NCBI GenBank assembly: GCA_946622085.1
Contig: CAMOPD010000004.1
Coordinates: 1-33,163, forward strand
DNA from: an uncultured Prevotellaceae bacterium
GTDB lineage: Bacteria > Bacteroidota > Bacteroidia > Bacteroidales > Bacteroidaceae
Direction: 5' to 3'
Length of the DNA stretch: 33,163 nucleotides
Shown: positions 25,639 to 33,163 of the stretch, in pieces
How positions within the stretch are numbered: the stretch's first letter is position 1
Layout of the letters: the number at the start of each line of letters is the position of its first letter
The notes under the pieces: generated by a model
The model's input: the letters and a program-made list of their open reading frames with translations, nothing else
Databases searched by the model: none
What the model was told of the DNA's origin: nothing
Position numbers and translations under genes: made by a program

Positions 25639-28600
25639 ATGCTTAGAAAGAGTGTTACCCTTGTCTTGCTCTTGTTGGCGCTGGCCGTCCGCAGTGACGG
25701 TCTGCGAGAAGGTGTGGGCGAATTCTACCATCTCGACACCAGCCAGGGGCTGCCCAATGCGCAGGTGAACTGGATCATGGAGGATGCGCGGGGCTATATG
25801 TGGTTTGCCACGGCGTCGGGCCTTTCGCGCTTCGACGGCTTCCGCTTCCGCAACTTCTTTGCATCGGCCGACAACGAGCTGACGCTGCCCGACGACAACG
25901 TGCGCCGGCTGGCAGAAGACGGCGGGCTGCTCTGGGTGGGCACCCACAGCGGGTGGTGCACCTACGATGCGCTGACGGAGACCTTCAACCGCCATCCCGA
26001 CGCCAGGACTGCCGCCGCCATGGCACGCCACATGGAGGTGATGCAACTCACCGACGGGGCGGGCAACACGTGGAAATATGCCGATAAGAAGTGGCTCATC
26101 TACTCGCCTCGGCTGAAGCGCTGGACGGCCGACGTGGTGGAAGTGCTGCGCGGTGCGGGCATACGCGGGGTGACCGACGATGAGGTGGTGGTGCGCGATG
26201 TGAAGAACGACCTGCGCCGGCGGCTCTGGGTGGCCACCGATCATGACGGGCTGCTGCGCATCGACTGGAAGGCCGGCGTGGTGGAGCGCTTTGTGCATCG
26301 GCGCGACGACGACCATTCGCTGCCCGACAACACCATACAGCGGCTCTACGTAGACCGCCGCGGAGCGCTCTGGGTGGGCACGCTGAAAAACGGCGTGGCC
26401 TATTTTGACGACGAGTCGCGCCGATTCACTCTCGTGCCCCTGGGCGATGTGTGCACCATTGCCGAAGACCGTCAGGGGCGTCTCTGGGCTGGCACCAACG
26501 ATGCCGGCATCGTGTGCTATGACCCGCAGACAGGTCATAGCGAGCGCTACGACACGCACCGCACGGGATTGGGCAGCGAAGTGGTGGTGAGCTCGATGTG
26601 CGCCAGCGACGGCTCGCTTTGGTTTGGAACGTTCCAGGGCGGCATGGCCCGTTGGGACGGCAACCGCTGGACCACGTGGCGCAAGAGCACCGACGCGCTG
26701 CTCAGCGACGACGTCTGGGCCCTGGCCGAAGACCGCCAGGGACGCGTGGTGGTGGGCACGCTCAACGCGGGGTTGCAGACCTACGACGCGGCCTCCAACC
26801 GCTGGACGGCCTACAAGGGACTGCCGGGCAACTATGTGGCATCGGTGTGGGTGGACGCCCAGGACCGTGTGCTCATGGGCCATTCGCACTATCTCTCCGT
26901 GCTCGACTTGACGACGGGCAGCACCACCAACTATTCGGGCACCCGCGACGGGCAGCAGTTTGCCAACCCGTCGGTGAACCAGGTGATAGAGGATAGCCGC
27001 GGGCTCGTCTGGATAGCATCGCAGTCGGGCGTCAACATATACGACCCCGCCACGGGGCAGCTGGAACTGCTCAATGCCGACAATGGGCTGTCGGGCAATG
27101 TGGCCTGCTCGTTGGCCGAAGACCTGGATCACCGCGTGTGGGTGGTCACAGCCAACGGACTCTCGGCCGTTTCGCCCGTCAGGAAGGGCGGCCGCTGGGC
27201 TTTCGAGCTGCTCAACTATGATGAGCGCGACGGCCTGCAGCGCCGACAGTTCAACTACCGTTCCATCCTGCTCACCCGCAAGGGCGACCTCGTGGTGGGC
27301 GGCCAAGACGGCATCAATATTGTGAGCAGGGAAGGGGAGAAGGAGATGAGCAGGGGAGATTCTTCATCCATCATTCATCATTCTTCGTATTCCAGGGGCG
27401 ACAGTGCCCGCGTACTTTTCTCTGGTCTCATTCTTTCAGACCATACGCTCTCCGTGGGCGAACGATATGGCGACCGGGTGGTGCTCAAGGGGGCGCTGAA
27501 CGAGATTTCGCGTCTGGACTTGAAGCACAACGAAAACACGTTCACCCTGCTGCTGGCCTCCAGTCAGGTGGCCTGCCCTTCGCGTACACTTTTCCTCTAC
27601 AGGCTGGTGGGCTCCGACGATGAGTGGCACCGCACCAACGGCCAGACGGCCCAGCTGACATTCCACAACCTGACGGCCGGAAAATACCGGCTGCAGGTGC
27701 AGCCGCTCGACCGCAGCGGCCGCCCGATAGGGGCCATGCGCGAACTGACCATCGTGGTGCATCCGCCATTCTATCTCTCGCCGTGGGCATGGCTGCTCTA
27801 TGTCCTGCTGGCCGGAGTGCTGCTGGCCTGGCTCAATCGCTATCTGATGATGCGCCAGCGCCACAGGTTTGAACTCGAGCAGGTGAGGCGCGAAGCCGAG
27901 CGCGACAAAGAACTCAACGCCATGAAGCTGCGTTTCTTCACCAACGTGAGCCACGAGTTCCGCACCCCGCTCTCGCTGGTCATCTCGCCACTGCAGAAAA
28001 TGATGGCCGACGAGACCGACGAAGCCAAGCGCCAACGGCTGTCGCTCGTGCACCGCAATGCCCGCAAACTGCTTGCACTGGTGAACGAACTGCTCGACAT
28101 GCGCCGGCTCGACAGCGGCAAGGAGCAACTGCATCTGTCGACGGGCGACGTAGTGGGCTACGTGAGAAACATCTGTCAGGAATTCGGCATGTTGCAGGAG
28201 CGGCAGGCCGAGCTGACGTTCCACTCCGACGTGGAGAGCCTGCGCATGCAATTCGACGAGGACAAGCTGGGCAAAATCATGAACAATCTGCTTTCCAATG
28301 CCTTTAAGTTCACCCCGGCAGGAGGAAAGGTGAGCGTGGAGATGACCGTCGACAGGCGAGACACCTCTGGCGAGAAGCTGCTCATCTCGGTAGCCGATAC
28401 GGGCATAGGCATCAGCGATGCCGACAAGCCGCACGTCTTCGACCGCTTCTATCAGGCCGACAATCATGTAGACCAGCCCTTCGGCGGCAGCGGCATCGGA
28501 CTGAGCCTGGCCAAAGACTTCGTGGAGATGCACGGCGGCACCATCGGCGTGGCCGACAATCAGGGCGGCGGCACGGTGTTCACCCTGGAGCTGCCCGTGA

Positions 28601-29457
28601 GAAGCGGGGAAGCAGAGAAGGAGGCTGGCCGGGAAGATGCTTCAGCTTTCATTCAACCTTCTTCTTCTTCGCATGACGGGGAGAAACCCTATGAGGCACT
28701 CATCGTGGACGACAGTCAGGATTTCCTCGACTTCATGACCGACGTGCTGAAGGAGCACTACCGCATACGCACGGCTCACAATGGGCGCGAAGCGCTGAAG
28801 CTGATTGCCGAGCGGCAGCCCGACATCATTCTGAGCGACGTGATGATGCCCGAAATGGACGGCAACGAGCTCTGCCGTGCCGTGAAGCAGCATCAGCAGA
28901 CGGCTCATATCCCCTTCGTGATGCTCACCGCCCGCATGGCTCAGGACCACGAGATTGAGGGCATGGAGAATGGAGCCGACGACTATATCACGAAGCCCTT
29001 CAACCTGGATTTGCTCAATCTGCGCATGGCCAACCTGATACGCTGGAGACAGAAGGCCCAGGGCAACGGCAGCGCCGAGGGCGGCCGGAAGATAGACCCC
29101 AAGGTGAAGGAAGTGGAGATTACTTCGCTCGACCGCCAGTTCGTACAGGCTGCCACCGACTATGTGGAACAGCACATGGCCAGCTCCGACATGACCGTGG
29201 AGTCGCTGAGCGAAGCCCTCAACATGTCGCGCGTGCATCTTTATAAACGCATGCTCTCGCTCACGGGCAACACGCCCTCGGAGTTCATACGGCTCATCAG
29301 GCTGCAGCGCGCCGAGCAACTGCTCAGGCAGAGCCAGCTCAGCATAGCCGAAATATCCTATAAGGTGGGATTCAACAACCCACGCTACTTCTCGAAATAT
29401 TTCAAGGAGATGTACGGCATGATGCCCTCGCAATACAAGGAAGCGAAGGGTTGTTAA
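25639..29457 (+). CDS. Hybrid two-component system regulator (HTCS): periplasmic propeller sensor, Y_Y_Y, histidine kinase, receiver, AraC HTH
   Basis: Propeller repeats (LPDNTIQRLYVDRRGALWVGT etc.), a TM helix, H-box FFTNVSHEFRTPLSLVISPL, HATPase GIGLSLAKDFVEMHGG, receiver ILSDVMMPEMDG, and AraC HTH LSIAEISYKVGFNNPRYFSKYFKEMYGMMPSQYK. The track ORF opens at 25471; ATG at 25639 is the likelier start. Confidence 0.96.
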   Translation: MLRKSVTLVLLLLALAVRSDGLREGVGEFYHLDTSQGLPNAQVNWIMEDARGYMWFATASGLSRFDGFRFRNFFASADNELTLPDDNVRRLAEDGGLLWVGTHSGWCTYDALTETFNRHPDARTAAAMARHMEVMQLTDGAGNTWKYADKKWLIYSPRLKRWTADVVEVLRGAGIRGVTDDEVVVRDVKNDLRRRLWVATDHDGLLRIDWKAGVVERFVHRRDDDHSLPDNTIQRLYVDRRGALWVGTLKNGVAYFDDESRRFTLVPLGDVCTIAEDRQGRLWAGTNDAGIVCYDPQTGHSERYDTHRTGLGSEVVVSSMCASDGSLWFGTFQGGMARWDGNRWTTWRKSTDALLSDDVWALAEDRQGRVVVGTLNAGLQTYDAASNRWTAYKGLPGNYVASVWVDAQDRVLMGHSHYLSVLDLTTGSTTNYSGTRDGQQFANPSVNQVIEDSRGLVWIASQSGVNIYDPATGQLELLNADNGLSGNVACSLAEDLDHRVWVVTANGLSAVSPVRKGGRWAFELLNYDERDGLQRRQFNYRSILLTRKGDLVVGGQDGINIVSREGEKEMSRGDSSSIIHHSSYSRGDSARVLFSGLILSDHTLSVGERYGDRVVLKGALNEISRLDLKHNENTFTLLLASSQVACPSRTLFLYRLVGSDDEWHRTNGQTAQLTFHNLTAGKYRLQVQPLDRSGRPIGAMRELTIVVHPPFYLSPWAWLLYVLLAGVLLAWLNRYLMMRQRHRFELEQVRREAERDKELNAMKLRFFTNVSHEFRTPLSLVISPLQKMMADETDEAKRQRLSLVHRNARKLLALVNELLDMRRLDSGKEQLHLSTGDVVGYVRNICQEFGMLQERQAELTFHSDVESLRMQFDEDKLGKIMNNLLSNAFKFTPAGGKVSVEMTVDRRDTSGEKLLISVADTGIGISDADKPHVFDRFYQADNHVDQPFGGSGIGLSLAKDFVEMHGGTIGVADNQGGGTVFTLELPVRSGEAEKEAGREDASAFIQPSSSSHDGEKPYEALIVDDSQDFLDFMTDVLKEHYRIRTAHNGREALKLIAERQPDIILSDVMMPEMDGNELCRAVKQHQQTAHIPFVMLTARMAQDHEIEGMENGADDYITKPFNLDLLNLRMANLIRWRQKAQGNGSAEGGRKIDPKVKEVEITSLDRQFVQAATDYVEQHMASSDMTVESLSEALNMSRVHLYKRMLSLTGNTPSEFIRLIRLQRAEQLLRQSQLSIAEISYKVGFNNPRYFSKYFKEMYGMMPSQYKEAKGC

Positions 29458-29520
29458 CAAAATGTGCTCCTTTTGTTAACAAACGGAGCATGATGTAATG
29501 AATTTTTATTGCTACCTTTG
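29451..29520 (+). promoter_or_regulatory. Candidate GH31 promoter with two TTGTTAACAA palindromes spaced 22 bp
   Basis: TTGTTAACAA at 29451-29460 and 29473-29482, then TACCTTTG (-7-like) at 29513-29520. The GH31 ATG is at 29574. Confidence 0.6.
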
Positions 29521-29573
29521 TGGCCAATAATACAGGAAACAACTATTAATCAAATAAAACAATATTATTGAGA

Positions 29574-32552
29574 ATGAGAAACGCAAGACTTTTTGTTTCG
29601 GCTGTCCTGCTGGCCTGTGCTTCGCTGGCCAGTGCGGCAGGCTTCGTGAAAAACGGCAATAGCGTGACCATCCATGTGGACGCCCCACAAGAGAATGGAG
29701 CCAAGATGGTCAGGCTGGAAGTGATGAACGACAACATTATCCGCGTGCAGGCCACGTCGGAGGAGGCATTCCCCGCAAAGCAGAGCCTGATGATTGTGGA
29801 GCAGACGGCTCGCCCGCAGTTCTCGGTCACTGAGGACGGCGACAACGTGGTGGTTTCGGCCCGCAAGGTGAAGGCTGTGGTGAACAAGCAGACAGGTGCT
29901 CTGACGTTCTTCGATGCCAACGGCCAGCAGCTGCTCAAGGAGGCCGACGGCGGCAAGCAGTTCTGGCCGTTCACCGTGCCCGAACGCGAGTACGGACTGA
30001 AGGGCGGACAGGCCATCACCGAGGACATGAAGCACGGACTGACGTGGCGGATGGTTTTCGACAGTCCCGACGACGAAGCCTTCTACGGGCTCGGACAGCA
30101 TCAGAGCGAAGAGTTCAATATGAAGGGCAAGAACGAAGACCTCTTCCAGTACAACACGAAGGTGTCCATCCCCTTCGTGCTTTCCAACAAGAATTACGGC
30201 ATTCTCTGGGACAGCTACAGCTATTGCCGCTTTGGCAATCCCAACGACTATCTGCAGCTCAACCGCGCTTTCAAGCTCTACGACCGCAAGGGCAAGGAAG
30301 GCCATCTCACGGGCACCTATGTCGACAAGGACGGCAAGCGGCTGGTGCGCGATGAAGACTCCATCTACTATGAATATGCTTTCCCCGCCACCAGCGAGAT
30401 AGCCGTGAAGACCGACAATGGCGGCATCAAGAACCTGCCGCAGGGCTTCAACTTGCAGGGCGCCAACGTCACCTACGAGGGCTTCATCGAGCCTGAATGC
30501 TGCGGCAAGTGCGCCGGCAAGAAGCAGCTCTATCAGTTCATCCTCTATTATTCGGGCTACGTGAAGGTCTACATCGACGGCCGCGAGGTGGTGCCCGAGC
30601 GCTGGCGCACGGCCTGGAACCCCAATGCCTATAAGTTCGCCACCGAGCTGGCCAAAGGCAAGAAGGCGCAGCTGCGCATTGAGTGGCAGCCCGACGGCGG
30701 CGAGGCCTACTGCGGACTGCGCGTGGCCCAGCCGCGCAGCGCCCAAGAGCGTGGCCAGCTGAGCATCTGGAGCGAGATGGCCCGCGACATGGACTACTAC
30801 TTCATAGCCGGCGACAACCTCGACGGCGTCATCAGCGGCTATCGCACGCTCACCGGCCGTGCTTCGCTCTATCCCAAGTGGGTGCTCGGCTTCTGGCAGA
30901 GCCGCGAGCGCTATAAGTCGTCGGCCGAGATTGAGCAGACGCTGGCTGAATTCCGTCAGCGCCACATCCCCATCGACAACATCGTGCAGGACTGGAACTA
31001 CTGGAAGCTCGACTCATGGGGCGACCACACCTTCGAGGCCAGCCGCTATCCCCATCCGCAGGCCATGCTCGACTCGGTGCATGCCATGCACGGGCGGTTC
31101 ATGATCAGCGTGTGGCCCAAGTTCTACGACACCGTTGACAACTACAAGGAACTCGACAAGAACGGCTGGATGTATCATCAGGCCGTGAAGGACGACATTC
31201 ACGACTGGCTGGGCTTCCGCGGTTCGTTCTATGATGCCTACGATGCCGGAGCGCGCAAGATGTTCTGGCGCCAGATGGACGAGAATCTCTACAGCAAATA
31301 CAACCATGGCATTGATGCCTGGTGGATGGATGCCTCGGAGCCCAACGTGCGCGACTGCACGCCCATGTGGTATCGCAAGGCGCTCAGCGGCCCCACGGCC
31401 CTCGGCACGTCGACCGAATACTTCAATGCCTACTCCACGGTGAATGCCGATGCCATCTACAATGGCCAGCGCTCCGTGTTCAAGGGCAAGGCCAACGAGC
31501 CGCGCGTCTTCCTGCTCACCCGCAGCGGATTTGCCGGCGAGCAGCGATTCTCCACCGCCACCTGGAGCGGCGACATCGGCACCCGTTGGGAAGACATGCG
31601 TGCACAGATGACCGCCGGACTGAACTACTCCCTTTCGGGTATCCCCTTCTGGGGCATGGACCAGGGCGGCTTCTCCGTGGAAAACCGCTACGTGGCTGCT
31701 CAGCAGGAGTTCGACAAGACGGGCGTGGAGAACGAGGACCTGAAGGAATGGCGTGAGCTGCAGACGCGCTGGAACCAGTTCGGAGCCTTCATCCCCCTGT
31801 TCCGCGCTCATGGTCAGTGGCCCTTGCGCGAAATCTGGAACATTGCCCCGCAGGAGCATCCTGCCTATAAGTCGTTTGTCTATTACGACCGCCTGCGCTA
31901 TCGGCTCATGCCCTATCTCTACTCGCTGGCCGGATGGGCCCACTTCCGCGACTACACGCTGATGCGCGCCCTGGTGATGGACTTCAATGGCGACAAGAAT
32001 GTAGAGAACATCGGCAACCAGTGGATGCTCGGCCCGGCGTTGATGGCCTGCCCCGTGGGCTACTATAAGGCCCGCAACCGCTCGGTCTACTTCCCCGAGC
32101 AGTGCGGATGGTACAACCTCTACACCGGCGAGCACGTTGACGGCGGCCAGAGCCTCGTGGTGGATGCCCCCTATGAGCAGATTCCTGTTTTCGTGCGCGA
32201 AGGAGCCATCATCCCCTTCGGACCCGAAATGGAGTGGAGCGACGAGAAGCCTGCCGAGCTCATCAACCTCTATGTATATGCCGGACAGGATGGCCAGTTC
32301 CAGCTCTACGAGGACGAAGGCACCAACTACAACTACGAGAAGGGCAAGTATGCCACCATCGACATCAGCTACAACGACGCCATGCGCACCGTCACCATCG
32401 GTCAGCGCAAGGGTTCCTTCCCGGGCATGCTCAAGCAGCGCCGCTTCAACGTGGTGTTCGTTTCGGCCGACAATGCCCGCGAGCTGAATCTCGACAGTCC
32501 CGAAGGCAAGCTGGTGAAATATAGTGGCAAGGCCGTCACGGTGAAACTTTGA
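29574..32552 (+). CDS. GH31 family alpha-xylosidase-like enzyme with a PA14-like insert
   Basis: Signal peptide, FYGLGQHQSEEFNMKGK, PA14-like insert (EGFIEPECCGKCAGKKQLYQFILYYSGYVKVYIDGREV), GFWQSRERYKSSAEIEQTL, and nucleophile motif GIDAWWMDASEPN. The TTG at 29568 in the track is less likely as start. Confidence 0.93.
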   Translation: MRNARLFVSAVLLACASLASAAGFVKNGNSVTIHVDAPQENGAKMVRLEVMNDNIIRVQATSEEAFPAKQSLMIVEQTARPQFSVTEDGDNVVVSARKVKAVVNKQTGALTFFDANGQQLLKEADGGKQFWPFTVPEREYGLKGGQAITEDMKHGLTWRMVFDSPDDEAFYGLGQHQSEEFNMKGKNEDLFQYNTKVSIPFVLSNKNYGILWDSYSYCRFGNPNDYLQLNRAFKLYDRKGKEGHLTGTYVDKDGKRLVRDEDSIYYEYAFPATSEIAVKTDNGGIKNLPQGFNLQGANVTYEGFIEPECCGKCAGKKQLYQFILYYSGYVKVYIDGREVVPERWRTAWNPNAYKFATELAKGKKAQLRIEWQPDGGEAYCGLRVAQPRSAQERGQLSIWSEMARDMDYYFIAGDNLDGVISGYRTLTGRASLYPKWVLGFWQSRERYKSSAEIEQTLAEFRQRHIPIDNIVQDWNYWKLDSWGDHTFEASRYPHPQAMLDSVHAMHGRFMISVWPKFYDTVDNYKELDKNGWMYHQAVKDDIHDWLGFRGSFYDAYDAGARKMFWRQMDENLYSKYNHGIDAWWMDASEPNVRDCTPMWYRKALSGPTALGTSTEYFNAYSTVNADAIYNGQRSVFKGKANEPRVFLLTRSGFAGEQRFSTATWSGDIGTRWEDMRAQMTAGLNYSLSGIPFWGMDQGGFSVENRYVAAQQEFDKTGVENEDLKEWRELQTRWNQFGAFIPLFRAHGQWPLREIWNIAPQEHPAYKSFVYYDRLRYRLMPYLYSLAGWAHFRDYTLMRALVMDFNGDKNVENIGNQWMLGPALMACPVGYYKARNRSVYFPEQCGWYNLYTGEHVDGGQSLVVDAPYEQIPVFVREGAIIPFGPEMEWSDEKPAELINLYVYAGQDGQFQLYEDEGTNYNYEKGKYATIDISYNDAMRTVTIGQRKGSFPGMLKQRRFNVVFVSADNARELNLDSPEGKLVKYSGKAVTVKL

Positions 32553-32579
32553 AACTGTCTATATAATATATAATAAGGT

Positions 32580-32620
32580 ATAGCAGCGGCCTGCAATCAA
32601 GCCGCCGCTATATCTTTTTT
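32580..32620 (+). terminator. Terminator-like hairpin between the GH31 and GH2 genes
   Basis: atagcagcggc (32580-32590) pairs with gccgccgctat (32601-32611), 11 bp with one mismatch, followed by ctttttttcttt. Confidence 0.75.
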
Positions 32621-32664
32621 TCTTTCCACAAAAGCATCTAAAACCAGAAAATCATAAGCAGAAG

Positions 32665-33163
32665 ATGAGAAGAACCTTATTGTTTTTGTTCGCCTTTGTT
32701 GTCACGCTTTCTGTCTCGGCCCGCGAGCGCAAGTGTTTCGACCAGGGCTGGCAGTTCGTGCTCGACGAGAAGATGACCCTCGAGCAGGCTTCCACTGCCG
32801 AAGGCTGGCGCACCCTCAACCTGCCTCACGACTGGGCCATCGAGGGCGACTTCCACGTGAGCAATCCCAGCGGCGCCGGCGGCGGAGCGTTGCCCGGTGG
32901 GGTGGGGTGGTACAAGAAGTCGTTCGACGTGTCGGCCCGTGACCTGAAGGACGGCCGTTTCTTCATCGAGTTCGACGGCGTGTATATGAACAGCACCGTG
33001 TGGCTCAACGGCCACGAACTGGGCCACCGTCCCTACGGCTACAGCTCGTTTGAATACGAGCTGACACCTTATTTGAATAAAGGCACCAACACGCTGGTAG
33101 TGAAAGTAGACAACAGCGACCAGCCCAACTCGCGCTGGTACAGCGGCTGCGGCATCTATCGCC
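32665..33163 (+). CDS. GH2 family beta-galactosidase-like enzyme, truncated by the window end
   Basis: ATG at 32665 opens MRRTLLFLFAFVVTLSVSARERKCFDQGWQFVLDE...LNLPHDWAIEGDF...GGALPGGVGWYKKSFDV...YMNSTVWLNGHELGHRPYGYSSFEYELTPYL...NSRWYSGCGIYR with no stop before 33163. Not in the ORF track, because it has no stop codon. Confidence 0.92.
   Translation, partial: MRRTLLFLFAFVVTLSVSARERKCFDQGWQFVLDEKMTLEQASTAEGWRTLNLPHDWAIEGDFHVSNPSGAGGGALPGGVGWYKKSFDVSARDLKDGRFFIEFDGVYMNSTVWLNGHELGHRPYGYSSFEYELTPYLNKGTNTLVVKVDNSDQPNSRWYSGCGIYR

Noticed and set aside
25612-27306. 564-aa minus-strand ORF antisense to the HTCS sensor
   Set aside because: Antisense shadow of clear beta-propeller coding sequence.

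Overview
The window is Bacteroidales-type chromosomal DNA, probably Prevotella-like. The evidence is repeated TAnnTTTG -7 elements, SusC/SusD pairs, a hybrid two-component regulator and lipoproteins with acidic residues after the lipobox Cys. The left half (about 0.26-14.2 kb) is mostly housekeeping: M13 metallopeptidase, serine O-acetyltransferase, a THUMP-type RNA methyltransferase with an R/D-rich tail, an S9/DPPIV-like peptidase, purD, two small membrane proteins, and a minus-strand metA > U32 peptidase > zinc-ribbon membrane protein cluster with overlapping genes. The right half (about 15.1-33.2 kb) is a polysaccharide utilization locus: LacI-type regulator, SusC, SusD, IPT/TIG surface glycan-binding protein, BACON-GH5, HTCS, PA14-containing GH31 and a truncated GH2. 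Its composition is strongly reminiscent of a xyloglucan utilization locus. The less-explained signals are non-coding. (i) A dispersed ~240-bp element with a core of four 21-bp units and perfect terminal inverted repeats occurs at ~2.4 kb and ~14.5 kb. (ii) A second family, based on 22-bp units, occurs in inverted orientation at the left edge and at ~25.1 kb. (iii) A candidate ~125-nt orphan minus-strand RNA lies divergent from the LacI gene. (iv) A LacI-operator-like palindrome overlaps the regulator's own -33 element. (v) Two TTGTTAACAA palindromes with exact 22-bp spacing lie upstream of the GH31 gene. (vi) A terminator-like hairpin lies inside the GH31-GH2 pair. No CRISPR array, rRNA, tRNA, transposase or defence/BGC system was recognised. 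All family assignments come from reading motifs; no searches were run.
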